From Roseateles_B sp041905785 (GTDB lineage Bacteria > Pseudomonadota > Gammaproteobacteria > Burkholderiales > Burkholderiaceae_C), in contig JAYRKJ010000013.1 in NCBI GenBank assembly GCA_041905785.1, positions 1 through 64,000 of the forward strand: 64,000 nt of DNA. Direction: 5' to 3'. This document shows positions 7,986-20,743 of this stretch, one piece after another. Both the position numbers and the translations under genes were made by a program. How positions within the stretch are numbered: the stretch's first letter is position 1; each line of letters begins with the position of its first letter. The notes beneath the pieces were generated by a model. It was not told the origin of the DNA. It made no database searches and worked only from the letters and a program-made list of their open reading frames with translations.

Positions 7986-9956
7986 ATGAGCGCCTCGCCC
8001 AAGCACCTCGAACTCCTGGCCCCCGCCAAGACCGCCGACATCGGCATCGAAGCCATCAACCACGGCGCCGATGCCGTCTACATCGGCGGCCCCAGCTTCG
8101 GCGCCCGGCACAACGCCGGCAACGAGATCCAGGACATCGGGCGCCTGGTACGCCACGCCCACCGCTATGGCGCGCGCATCTTCATCACGCTCAACACCAT
8201 CCTGCGCGACGACGAGCTCGAAGGCGCCCGCCGCATGGCCTGGCAAGTCTACGAGGCCGGGGCCGACGCCCTGATCGTGCAGGACATGGGCCTGACCCTG
8301 CTCGACCTGCCGCCCATCCAGCTGCATGCCAGCACGCAATGCGACATCCGCACGCCGGAGAAGGCCCGCTTCCTGCAGGACGCGGGCTTCTCGCAGGTGG
8401 TCGCCGCCCGCGAGCTGACCCTGCCGCAGATCCGCGCCATGGCCGGCGCACTCAGCACAGCGCAGTTGGAGTTCTTCATCCACGGCGCCTTGTGCGTGGC
8501 CTACAGCGGCCAGTGCTTCATCAGCCATGCCCACACCGGCCGCAGCGCCAACCGCGGCGACTGCTCGCAGGCCTGCCGCCTGCCATACGAGGTGGTCGAC
8601 GCCCAGGGCCGCATCGTCGCCCACCAGAAGCATGTGCTGTCCATGAAGGACAACGACCAGAGCGCCAATCTTCGCGCCCTGGTGGACGCCGGCGTGCGCA
8701 GCTTCAAGATCGAGGGCCGCTACAAGGACATGGGCTACGTGAAGAACATCACCGGCCACTACCGCCTGCTGCTGGACGAGATCCTGGAGGAGCGGCCGGG
8801 GCTCGCCCGGGCCTCCAGCGGCCGTACCCGCCTTCTCTTCACGCCCGACCCCGAGCGCAGCTTCAACCGCGGTGCCACCGACTACTTCGTCAACGGCCGC
8901 AAGGACGACATCGGCGCCTTTGACACCCCCAAGCATGCGGGCCTGCCCCTGGGCTGGGTCGGCAAGGTGGGCAGCGACAGCTTCGAGATCGAGCTCGATG
9001 AAGGCGTCAGCCCGCTCAACAACGGCGACGCCCTCACCTACCTGGACCTGCAGAAGGAGCTGGTGGGCCTGCGCGTCAATGTGGCCACGCCTCTGGACGC
9101 CGGCGGGCGCCGCTACCGCGTCGAGCCCAACGAAGCACTGGCCGAGCTCAAGGACCTGCGCCGCGACGTCGCCCTGTCCCGCAACCGGGACATGGCCTGG
9201 GACCGCCTGCTGGAGAAGAAGTCCGCCGAACGCCGCATCGGCGTGGACCTCAGCCTGATGGAGACGCCCGAGGGCATCGCCCTGCAGCTGAGCGACGAGG
9301 ACGGCCACACGGCCTACGCCGAGCTTGCGCTGGACAAGCAGCCGGCCCAGCAGGCCGAGCGCGCGCTGGCCAGCGCGCGCGAGGCGCTGTCCAAGCTGGG
9401 CACGACCATTTTCGAAGCGCGCGAGGTGAACCTGCTGTGGTCGCGCCCGCTCTTCATCCCAGCCAGCCAGCTCAACGCCCTGCGCCGCGAGGCCGTCGAG
9501 GCGCTGGAGGCCGCCCGGCTGCAAGCCCTGCCGCGCCTGCCCCGGGCCCAACCGGCGGAGCCCCCCGTGCCCTATCCCGAGGACACGCTGTCCTACCTGG
9601 CCAATGTCTTCAACCACCGGGCACGAGACTTCTACGCCCGCCACGGTGTGCGCGTGATCGAGGCCGCCTATGAGAGCCACGAGGAGCATGGCGAGGTCAG
9701 CCTCATGATCACCAAGCATTGCGTGCGGTACTCGCTGTCGCTGTGCCCCAAGCAGGCCAAGGGGGTGGCCGGCGTGCAGGGCACGGTGCGGGCCGAGCCC
9801 ATGCAGCTGGTCAACGGCAAGGAGCGGCTGACCCTGCGCTTCGACTGCAAGCCCTGCGAAATGCATGTGGTGGGGCGAATCAAGAAGAGCGTGCTGCAGC
9901 AGCTGCCCGCCGCGCCCATCCAGTTCTACAAGGCGCGGCCCAAGCCGGCACATTGA
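7986..9956 (+). CDS. rlhA: peptidase U32 family 23S rRNA 5-hydroxycytidine synthase RlhA (YdcP-like)
   Basis: 656 residues, matching long U32 proteins of the RlhA/YdcP type (E. coli about 650) rather than the ~450-residue TrhP/YegQ type. The N-terminus MSASPKHLELLAPAKTADI and the block GADAVYIGGPSFGAR are U32 hallmarks. Clustered cysteines in ALCVAYSGQCF and RGDCSQACRLP form the expected iron-sulfur site. The C-terminal DUF3656-like part contains the further cysteines of TKHCVRYSLSLCPKQ and LRFDCKPCEMHV. RlhA hydroxylates C2501 of 23S rRNA using prephenate-derived chemistry (family knowledge). The ATG at 7986 is chosen over upstream in-frame starts because family homology begins there. Divergent from the ABC exporter operon. 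Confidence 0.88.
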   Translation: MSASPKHLELLAPAKTADIGIEAINHGADAVYIGGPSFGARHNAGNEIQDIGRLVRHAHRYGARIFITLNTILRDDELEGARRMAWQVYEAGADALIVQDMGLTLLDLPPIQLHASTQCDIRTPEKARFLQDAGFSQVVAARELTLPQIRAMAGALSTAQLEFFIHGALCVAYSGQCFISHAHTGRSANRGDCSQACRLPYEVVDAQGRIVAHQKHVLSMKDNDQSANLRALVDAGVRSFKIEGRYKDMGYVKNITGHYRLLLDEILEERPGLARASSGRTRLLFTPDPERSFNRGATDYFVNGRKDDIGAFDTPKHAGLPLGWVGKVGSDSFEIELDEGVSPLNNGDALTYLDLQKELVGLRVNVATPLDAGGRRYRVEPNEALAELKDLRRDVALSRNRDMAWDRLLEKKSAERRIGVDLSLMETPEGIALQLSDEDGHTAYAELALDKQPAQQAERALASAREALSKLGTTIFEAREVNLLWSRPLFIPASQLNALRREAVEALEAARLQALPRLPRAQPAEPPVPYPEDTLSYLANVFNHRARDFYARHGVRVIEAAYESHEEHGEVSLMITKHCVRYSLSLCPKQAKGVAGVQGTVRAEPMQLVNGKERLTLRFDCKPCEMHVVGRIKKSVLQQLPAAPIQFYKARPKPAH

Positions 9957-10104
9957 GGCGCGGCCGTGCGGGCGTCACGGGCCCCGCGTTGATGCGACGC
10001 CCAAGCAGCCCGGCCTGTGATACCGTGGAACGGCACCAAGCCTCTGCTGCTGTACGGCATGCCGCCCACCGCAACCCACGCTGCCACCCGCAAGAGCCCC
10101 CGCC

Positions 10105-12750
10105 ATGGCTGAGGGCCTGAAGCACCGCGTCATGGGAGGCTGGCCCGCCCTGGGGACGGGCTATTGGCCTGTCGCCTTGAGCCTGGCGCTCAGCCTGGCG
10201 GTCTGCACGACGCTGGCCCGCGTCAGCGCCCGCCAGGGGCTCGAGCAGGAGCGCCGTCAGGTCGCCGAGCAACTGGGCCAGCTGCGCAGCCGCATCGAAC
10301 TGGCCGCCCGCAACACCTTTGCCTCCTCGCAGTCCCTGGAGGCCATGATCCAGCTGGACGGCGGAATCAGCGAGGCCCGCTTTGCGCCATTGGCCGACAA
10401 GGTCATCAAGCTCTACCCGCATGTCCGCAACATCGCCATCGCGCCGGATGACGTGATCCGGCTGGTCTACCCGCGCCCGGGCAATGAACGGGCGCTGGGG
10501 CTGGACTACCGCAGCGTGCCCGTCCAGTGGCGCCAGGTGCAGCAGGCGCGTGAGCGCCGCAGCCCGCTGCTGGTCGCTCCCGTGCAGCTGGTACAGGGCG
10601 GCCAGGGACTGATCCTGCGCAATCCCGTGTTCCTGCCCGCAGCCGCTGGGGCGCAGCCCCGCTACTGGGGGGTGGTCTCGGTGGTGGCGGACCTGGACCG
10701 ATTCATGACGGACGCCGGCATTGGCGGCCATGCAGAGCTGCAGCTGCTGCTGACCGAGGCCCAGGACGGCAAGGAGACCGGCCACCTGATCTGGGGTCCG
10801 CCCGCCTTGCTGAAGCAGCCGCGCGAGGCCATGGTGCAGCAGTTGGTGCAGGTGCCCGGCGCGCAGTGGATGCTGGGCGCCCAGCCCGTCGACGGCTGGA
10901 TGACCGACGCATTTCTCTGGGGCTCGCCGGAAGTGCTGGCCAGCGCAGCAGCCGGCGCTGTGCTGAGCCTGCTGCTGACGCTGCTGGTCTGGCAAAGCCG
11001 GGCGCTGCGCCAGCGCAACAAGGCGCTGGCACGCGAAATCAGCGAGGGTCAGTTGGCCCGCGCGCAGCTGGAGGAATCGCAGACCCGTTTTCGCAGCCTG
11101 GCCGCGCTGGCCAGCGACTGGATCTGGGAGCAGGACGAGCAGCTGCGCTTCACCTACATCTCCCGCATCGCCGAAGAGGCGACCGAGGTGCAAAGCAGCC
11201 AGGTGCTGGGCCACCGCCGCTGGGACTCGCCGGTCCTGCTCCCCGGCGTCGACTGGGAGGCGCACAAGGCCTTGCTGGCCAGGCGCGAGCCCTTCCGGGA
11301 CTTCGAATATGCCCAGCGAACCCCGGAAGGCGTCATCCGGCATGTGAGCATCTCCGGCGTGCCCTTCTACGACGCGGACGGCGTGTTCAAGGGCTATCGC
11401 GGCACCGGCCGCAACATCACCGCCGCCAAGGAGGCCGAAGCCGCGCTGCGCCGCTCGCAGCAGGAATTGACGAGCGCACGAGATCGCCTGCAGGCCGTGC
11501 TCGATGCCGCTCAGGAAGTGGCCATCATTGCTACGGACATGGCGGGCCGCATCGCGCTGTTCAACCGCGGCGCCGAACGCATGCTGGGCTATGCCGAGGC
11601 GGAACTGCTGGGGCGTTCGCCCGCTTGCCTGCATGCGCCCGAGGAGGTGACGGCCCGCGCGGTGGAACTCAGCCGCCTGCGCGGCACGCTGGTCGAAGGG
11701 TTCGAGACCTTTGTCCTGCTGGCGCGCGAACTGGGCAGCGAGACGCGTGAATGGACCTACCTCCGCAAGGACGGCCGCCGGCTGTGGGTCTCGCTGAGCG
11801 TCACCCACGTGCGCGGGCGCGACGGGCAGCCGATCGGCTACCTGGGCGTTGCCAGGGACATCAGCGCCCAGCGTGCGGCAGAGGCGCAGCTGCGCCAGCT
11901 CAATGTCGAGCTGGAGTCGCGCGTGCAGCAGCGAACGGTGGAATTGCGCGAAGCGCTGCAGAACCTCAAGGGCACGCAGGACGAGCTGCTGCGCTCGGAA
12001 AAGCTGGCCGGGCTCGGCTCCATGGTCGCCGGCGTGGCCCATGAGCTCAACACGCCCTTGGGCAACTGCCTGACCACGGCCTCCACGCTGCAGGAGCGCA
12101 CCGAGGAAGTCCGCCGCGAATTCGCCAGCGGACAGATGCGCCGCTCCTCGCTCGAGACCTTTCTGCAGGAAGCCGGCATGGCTTGCGACATCCTGCTGAG
12201 AGGCCTTGGGACGGCCAACGAGCTGGTCAGCCACTTCAAGCAACTGTCGGTGGACCAGACCAGCATGCAGCGCCGCGTCTACCAGCTGGACGCGGTGGTC
12301 GGCGACGTGCTGAGCCTCCTGCGGGCGCGATGGAAGAGCACCCCCTACCGGCTGGAATCGCAAGTGGACGTCGACGAAGCGCTGGAGGGCTACCCGGGCC
12401 CCCTGGGCCAGATCCTGGGCAATCTGCTGATCAACGCACTGGTCCATGCCTTTGAAGGCCGCGACCAGGGCCTGGTGCGGGTCAGCGCCCACAGCATTTC
12501 CGACACCGAGGTCCTTCTCACCGTGGCGGACGACGGTGTCGGCATGAGCGAGGAGGTGCGCCGCCGGGCCTTCGATCCCTTCTTCACCACCAAGATGGGG
12601 CGAGGCGGGACGGGCCTGGGGCTCAACATCGTCTACAACCTGGTGTGCACGGTGCTGGGCGGCAGCATCAGCCTGCACAGCGAGCCCGGCTTGGGCAGCC
12701 GCTTCGAGATTCGCCTGCCCAAGGTGGCGCCGGACCTGCCGGGCAGCTGA
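10105..12750 (+). CDS. membrane sensor histidine kinase with CHASE-like sensor and two PAS domains (orphan)
   Basis: 881 residues. Layout: membrane helix about 18-38; a periplasmic sensor region about 40-270 that looks like a CHASE domain (PLADKVIKLYPHVRNIAIAP); second helix about 275-297; PAS domains near 325-440 (SLAALASDWIWEQDEQLRF) and 460-585 (with a PAC motif); a coiled segment; HisKA with the phospho-accepting His646 in GVAHELNTPLGNCL; and HATPase_c with N box NLLINALVHAF (near 773), G1 DDGVGM and G2 GTGLGLNIVYNL. It should autophosphorylate and pass phosphate to a response regulator, but none is encoded nearby, so the partner is unknown. It converges on purL. Confidence 0.92.
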   Translation: MAEGLKHRVMGGWPALGTGYWPVALSLALSLAVCTTLARVSARQGLEQERRQVAEQLGQLRSRIELAARNTFASSQSLEAMIQLDGGISEARFAPLADKVIKLYPHVRNIAIAPDDVIRLVYPRPGNERALGLDYRSVPVQWRQVQQARERRSPLLVAPVQLVQGGQGLILRNPVFLPAAAGAQPRYWGVVSVVADLDRFMTDAGIGGHAELQLLLTEAQDGKETGHLIWGPPALLKQPREAMVQQLVQVPGAQWMLGAQPVDGWMTDAFLWGSPEVLASAAAGAVLSLLLTLLVWQSRALRQRNKALAREISEGQLARAQLEESQTRFRSLAALASDWIWEQDEQLRFTYISRIAEEATEVQSSQVLGHRRWDSPVLLPGVDWEAHKALLARREPFRDFEYAQRTPEGVIRHVSISGVPFYDADGVFKGYRGTGRNITAAKEAEAALRRSQQELTSARDRLQAVLDAAQEVAIIATDMAGRIALFNRGAERMLGYAEAELLGRSPACLHAPEEVTARAVELSRLRGTLVEGFETFVLLARELGSETREWTYLRKDGRRLWVSLSVTHVRGRDGQPIGYLGVARDISAQRAAEAQLRQLNVELESRVQQRTVELREALQNLKGTQDELLRSEKLAGLGSMVAGVAHELNTPLGNCLTTASTLQERTEEVRREFASGQMRRSSLETFLQEAGMACDILLRGLGTANELVSHFKQLSVDQTSMQRRVYQLDAVVGDVLSLLRARWKSTPYRLESQVDVDEALEGYPGPLGQILGNLLINALVHAFEGRDQGLVRVSAHSISDTEVLLTVADDGVGMSEEVRRRAFDPFFTTKMGRGGTGLGLNIVYNLVCTVLGGSISLHSEPGLGSRFEIRLPKVAPDLPGS

Positions 12751-12820
12751 GACGTCCCGAGAAGAACAGGCCCGGCAGCACCCGCCGCAGGGCTTGTTGC
12801 GCCAAGGGCAGGCGCAGGCC

Positions 12821-16810
<3,990 letters not shown>

Positions 16811-17263
16811 GGGTGCGGGGGGTGCGTGCCGGTCGGCAGGATGGAACTTGCCTCCGACATGTTGCGGCTGGGAGCCTGCGATTCTACGTTGCCGCAGCCC
16901 CGCTTGAGCTTCGGCAGCAGGCGCTGCGCACGGTCCAGATGCCTGCAAAGCGGCAGGGCCAACGACGCGGCCAAGGATGCACGGAGACGCAAACGTTTTA
17001 CATCCGACAGCCCTCGAATCCGTCGAGGAAAGACTGTCTTGCCACCCGGACATGGCCCTTTCTGTCGCCGCCGACGCGGCACAGACAGGCGCTTCGAACA
17101 AGTGTCAGACCTGACAAGTCGCGTCGCGGGAGTTCGGGATAGGCTGCGTGCGGCGGGCTCCCAATAATGGAACAGGACGCTACTTTTGACAGTTATCGAA
17201 CTGTCACAATGACACGGCGACCCGCCTCACCTCCAGCGCTTTGGAGGCATGAAGGATCTCCCC
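16811..17263. promoter_or_regulatory. divergent purL / M4 protease intergenic region with several palindromes
   Basis: This 450-base gap holds no convincing gene. An ACGCAAACGTTTT match to PurR/LacI-type operators lies at 16987-16999 (core GCAAACGTTT at 16989-16998). A hairpin CCTCGA-ATCCG-TCGAGG spans 17012-17028, flanked by GACAG/CTGTC. Two palindromes share TGACA half-sites: TGTCAG-AC-CTGACA at 17103-17116 and TGACAGTT-ATCG-AACTGTCA at 17187-17206, the latter 58 bases before the protease start. The first is well placed to control purL; the TGACA pair is well placed for the protease. Binding proteins are not identified. Confidence 0.5.
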
Positions 17264-19333
17264 ATGCAGAAGCTTCTTGTCCCGACCCGGTCCGCCTCCA
17301 GGCCCCCCAGCCAGCCGCGGACGCTGGGCGCCTGCGCCGCCGCGCTGCCCTTGCTGATCAGCGCCACGGCGGCCATGGCCGCGCAGCGTGTCGAATTGAG
17401 CCAGCTGCCGCCGGTCGCCGCGGCGCTGGGCGCGACGCCGGCCGTGCATGAACAGCTCGGACTGAGCGCCCAAGACCTGCAGGCCCTGCGCAGCAAGACC
17501 TACGCCAACGGCCGTGTGGTCACCCGCTACCAGCAACGCCATCAGGGCGTCGCGCTGTGGGGCGAAGCCATCATCAGCGAGCAGCAGCCGGGCTTGGCCG
17601 CGCCGAGCTTGCACGGCCAGCTGATCAGCCGGATCGAGCAGGATCTGCCCAGTGTGCGCCCCAGCATCAGCCAACAGGCGGCGCTGGCGCTGGCAAAGGC
17701 GAGAACCGTCTCCGCCCAGCAGGCTACGCAGGAAGATGCGCAGCTGTGGATCAAGCTCGACGGGCAGAACCACGCACGCCTGGTGTGGGCGGTGTCCTTC
17801 ATGCTCCACGGCAGCAAGCCCTCGCGTCCGCACTTCCTGGTCGACGCGCACAGCGGCGAGCTCATGGAGCACTGGGAAGGGCTCACCACCGACAACGCCA
17901 CCGGGCCCGGCGGCAACCTCAAGACCGGCAGGTACGAGTACGGCGTCAACTACGGCTACCTGGACGTCAACGCCAGCTGCCAGATGGACAACGCCAACGT
18001 GACCACCATCAACCTCAATGGCGGCACCAACGGCAGCACGCCCTTCCAGTTCACCTGCCCGCGCAACGAGTACAAGCAGATCAACGGCGCCTATTCGCCG
18101 CTGAACGATGCGCACTACTTTGGCGGTGTGGTCTTCGCGATGTACCAGAACTGGCTGGGGCAGCGCCCGCTGACGCAGAAGCTGCAGATGAAGGTGCACT
18201 ACGGCAGCGGCTACGAAAACGCCTTCTGGGACGGCCAGGCCATGTTCTTCGGCGACGGCGCCAACACCTTCTACCCGCTGGTGTCCCTGGACGTGACCTC
18301 ACACGAAGTCAGCCACGGCTACACGCAGCAGAACTCCAATCTGCAGTACAGCGGCCAGTCGGGCGGCATCAACGAAGCCTTTTCCGACATGGCCGGCGAA
18401 GCGGCCAAGTACTACATGCGCGGCAGCAATGACTTCAAGGTGGGCTACGACATCGTGAAGAGCAGCGGTGCGCTGCGCTACATGTACAACCCGCCGCTGG
18501 ACGGCCGCTCGATCGACCACACCAGCAAGTACTACGACGGCCTGGACGTGCACTACTCCAGCGGCGTCTACAACAAGGCCTTCTACCTGCTGGCCAGCAG
18601 CGCGGGCTGGAACACGCGCAAAGCCTTCGAGGTCTTCGCGGATGCCAACCACCTCTACTGGACGGCCACCACCAACTTCTCCGGCGGCGTCTGCGGCGTG
18701 GAGCGCTCAGCCTCCAACCGCGGCTACAACGTGGCGGACGTGACCCGGGCCTTCAACACCGTGGGTGCGGCCTGCCTGCCCGCGCAGCCCTCGGACTCCA
18801 GCAAGTGCGCGGACGAGAACGGCAACTGCAGCTTCACCGGCGTGCGCGCCGTGAGCTACGGCAGCCCCTCGACCTACTTCCGCAAGTTCGCCAACGGCAG
18901 CCAGGCCTGCAACAACGCCAGCTTCGGCGACCCGACCCCAGGCAAAGTCAAGAGCTGCTACGTGACCGGCACGGCCTACACCGCCTGCGCCTCGGAGAAC
19001 GGGACCTGCAGCTTCTCCGGCCGCCGCCTGGTGGTCTACGGTGCCGGCAGCAGCTTCACCTCGCGCGTCACGACCGGCCCCGTGGCTTGCAACAACGCCA
19101 CCTTCGGCGATCCGGCCTCGGGTGTGGTCAAGGCCTGCTACGTCAGCCCCGAGACCTACACGACCTGTGCCAGCGAAGGCGGCACCTGCAGCGTCAGCGG
19201 CGCTCATCTGGTGATCTACGGCGCCAATCGCGAGTATTCGGTGCGCGACGCCAACGCCCCGCTGAGCTGCAGCAACAGCACCTTCGGTGATCCGCAGAAC
19301 GGCGTCGCCAAGGCCTGCCATGTCAAGGACTGA
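17264..19333 (+). CDS. secreted M4 (thermolysin-family) zinc metalloprotease with three C-terminal Cys-rich repeats
   Basis: Extracellular protease precursor, 689 residues. Signal peptide about 1-40 (AALPLLISATAAMAA), then an FTP/PepSY propeptide to about 210, then the M4 catalytic domain. The zinc site is complete: His347-Glu348 and His351 in HEVSH, and Glu371 in GGINEAFSD, 24 residues after the first His as in thermolysin. The tail from residue 515 is three repeats of exactly 60 residues. ATG 17264 is chosen because AAGGA lies 7 bases before it; ATG 17249, five codons upstream, has its GGAGG only one base away. A strong hairpin follows the gene at 19361. Confidence 0.93.
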   Translation: MQKLLVPTRSASRPPSQPRTLGACAAALPLLISATAAMAAQRVELSQLPPVAAALGATPAVHEQLGLSAQDLQALRSKTYANGRVVTRYQQRHQGVALWGEAIISEQQPGLAAPSLHGQLISRIEQDLPSVRPSISQQAALALAKARTVSAQQATQEDAQLWIKLDGQNHARLVWAVSFMLHGSKPSRPHFLVDAHSGELMEHWEGLTTDNATGPGGNLKTGRYEYGVNYGYLDVNASCQMDNANVTTINLNGGTNGSTPFQFTCPRNEYKQINGAYSPLNDAHYFGGVVFAMYQNWLGQRPLTQKLQMKVHYGSGYENAFWDGQAMFFGDGANTFYPLVSLDVTSHEVSHGYTQQNSNLQYSGQSGGINEAFSDMAGEAAKYYMRGSNDFKVGYDIVKSSGALRYMYNPPLDGRSIDHTSKYYDGLDVHYSSGVYNKAFYLLASSAGWNTRKAFEVFADANHLYWTATTNFSGGVCGVERSASNRGYNVADVTRAFNTVGAACLPAQPSDSSKCADENGNCSFTGVRAVSYGSPSTYFRKFANGSQACNNASFGDPTPGKVKSCYVTGTAYTACASENGTCSFSGRRLVVYGAGSSFTSRVTTGPVACNNATFGDPASGVVKACYVSPETYTTCASEGGTCSVSGAHLVIYGANREYSVRDANAPLSCSNSTFGDPQNGVAKACHVKD
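18806..19330 (+). repeat. three in-frame 180-bp repeats encoding 60-residue four-cysteine modules
   Basis: Repeat starts at 18806, 18986 and 19166 are exactly 180 bases apart; the last copy is cut to 55 residues by the stop. Each module has cysteines at positions 1, 8, 35 and 51 and the shared pattern C-A-x-E-x-G-x-C-S, then V-x-Y-G, then C-[NS]-N-x-[ST]-F-G-D-P and K-[SA]-C. The copies differ considerably at the DNA level, so the duplication is old and under protein-level selection. Two disulfides per module are likely. Similar tails occur on other secreted bacterial enzymes as far as I recall; a polymer-binding role is inference. Confidence 0.85.
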
Positions 19334-19360
19334 CCCCTCCTGATCCACTGCTGAAAACGC

Positions 19361-19396
19361 GAGGCCCCGGGCTCCATCGCTGGAGCCCGGGGCCTC
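19361..19396. terminator. bidirectional terminator hairpin between convergent genes
   Basis: A perfect 16-bp stem (GAGGCCCCGGGCTCCA at 19361-19376 with its complement at 19381-19396) with loop TCGC. There is no strong T-run on either side. It sits between the end of the protease gene and the convergent end of the nucleoside operon and can serve both. Confidence 0.75.
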
Positions 19397-19426
19397 GTTC
19401 CGTGCTGCCGCCTGCGGCCGGCTGGC

Positions 19427-20743
19427 TCAGCGGCCGGCCTTCATCTGCGTGACGATGGCCTCGCTGCGATCCAGCAGGGCCGGCACGTCGATGGTGGTCA
19501 GGGCGCGCTGCTGGAGCACGCGCCGGCCATTGACCCAGACGTCGGAGACATGCTCACGGCCGGCCACGTAGACCAGCTGAGCGTCCGCGTGGTAGACCGG
19601 ACGGCACTCCAGCGCATCGAGCGACACGGCCACGACATCGGCCAGCTTGCCCGCTTCCAGCGAACCCAGGTCTGCCTCGCGGCCCATGGCCTTGGCCGCG
19701 CGGATGGTGGCCATTTCCAGCGCCGTGCGGGCGGAAACGACCAGCGGGTCGCCGCTGATGCCCTTGGCCAGCAGCGCTGCGGCGCGGATCTCCGCGAACA
19801 TGTCCTGGCGGTTGTTCGACGCGGCTCCATCGGTGCCCAGCACGGTGTTGACGCCGGCCGCCTCCAGCGCCTTCACCGGCGCCACGCCCGAGGCCAGCTT
19901 CAGGTTGGAGCTGGGGTTGTGGACCAGGTGCGTGCCCTGCTTCGCGATCAGCTCGATCTCGGCCTCATCAAGGTGGACCATGTGCACGGCGATCATGCGC
20001 TCGTTGAGCAGGCCCAGCTTGTGCAGGCGCTCCAGCGGACGCACGCCGTACTGCTTGAGGCTGCCCTCGATCTCGTCCTGCGTCTCGTGGATGTGGCAGT
20101 GCATCTGCAGACCGTGCTGCTCGGAGAGCTGGCGCAGCTTGACGAAGGTCTCGTCGGACACCGTGTAGGGCGCGTGCGGCGCGCTGGTCCAGTCCAGCAG
20201 GGCCTCGCCCTTGTACTGCTCATAGGCCTCCAGGCCCTTGGCGATGTAGTCGTCAGGCCCGGAGCCGTAGCCGGTGGGGAAGTCGATCACATTGATGGAC
20301 ACGCCGGCCCGGATGCCTGCGTCCAGCGCCGCCCGGGCCATGGCCTTGGGGAAGAAGTACATGTCGTTCAGGTAGGTCACACCGCCGCGCAGGGCCTCGG
20401 CGGCCGACAGCAGCGAGCCCTGGTAGACCCAGTCGTCGCTGACCCACTGCTTCTCCAGCGGCCAGATGTGGTTCTGCAGCCAGTCCATCAGGGCGCGGTC
20501 ATCGGCCACGCCGCGCAGCAGCGACATGGCGCTGTGGGTGTGGGCATTGATCAGGCCGGGGATCAGCACATGCTGGCCGAGGTCGACCTGCTCGGCATCC
20601 GGGTAGGCGCTCACCGCCTGGGCCTGCGGCAGCAAAGCGGCGATGCGCTCGCCCTGGATCACCAGGGCATGCTGCTCCAGCACCTGGCAGCCCGGCGTCA
20701 TGGGCAGGATCCAGCGGGCCTTGAGAACAGTGGTTTGGCTCAT
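19427..20743 (-). CDS. TRZ/ATZ family amidohydrolase, probable MTA/SAH (adenosine-type) deaminase
   Basis: Metal-dependent cytoplasmic hydrolase of 438 residues. Metal ligands are visible in LINAHTHSAM, in MHCHIHET, and the Asp in GTDGAASNN. DWLQNHIWPLEKQWVS is typical of the 5'-methylthioadenosine/S-adenosylhomocysteine deaminase branch. Family members also deaminate guanine, 8-oxoguanine or triazines, so the substrate is inferred, supported by its place as the last gene of a nucleoside operon. The ATG overlaps the stop of the nucleoside hydrolase gene (ATGA). It ends toward the hairpin at 19361. Confidence 0.88.
   Translation of the reverse strand: MSQTTVLKARWILPMTPGCQVLEQHALVIQGERIAALLPQAQAVSAYPDAEQVDLGQHVLIPGLINAHTHSAMSLLRGVADDRALMDWLQNHIWPLEKQWVSDDWVYQGSLLSAAEALRGGVTYLNDMYFFPKAMARAALDAGIRAGVSINVIDFPTGYGSGPDDYIAKGLEAYEQYKGEALLDWTSAPHAPYTVSDETFVKLRQLSEQHGLQMHCHIHETQDEIEGSLKQYGVRPLERLHKLGLLNERMIAVHMVHLDEAEIELIAKQGTHLVHNPSSNLKLASGVAPVKALEAAGVNTVLGTDGAASNNRQDMFAEIRAAALLAKGISGDPLVVSARTALEMATIRAAKAMGREADLGSLEAGKLADVVAVSLDALECRPVYHADAQLVYVAGREHVSDVWVNGRRVLQQRALTTIDVPALLDRSEAIVTQMKAGR

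Noticed and set aside
7809..9953. 714-codon minus-strand frame opposite rlhA
   Set aside because: Shadow of rlhA; no domain or start signal, and the plus-strand product matches a known family over its full length.
9880..12678. 932-codon minus-strand frame opposite the histidine kinase
   Set aside because: Antisense shadow; the kinase motifs on the plus strand are complete.
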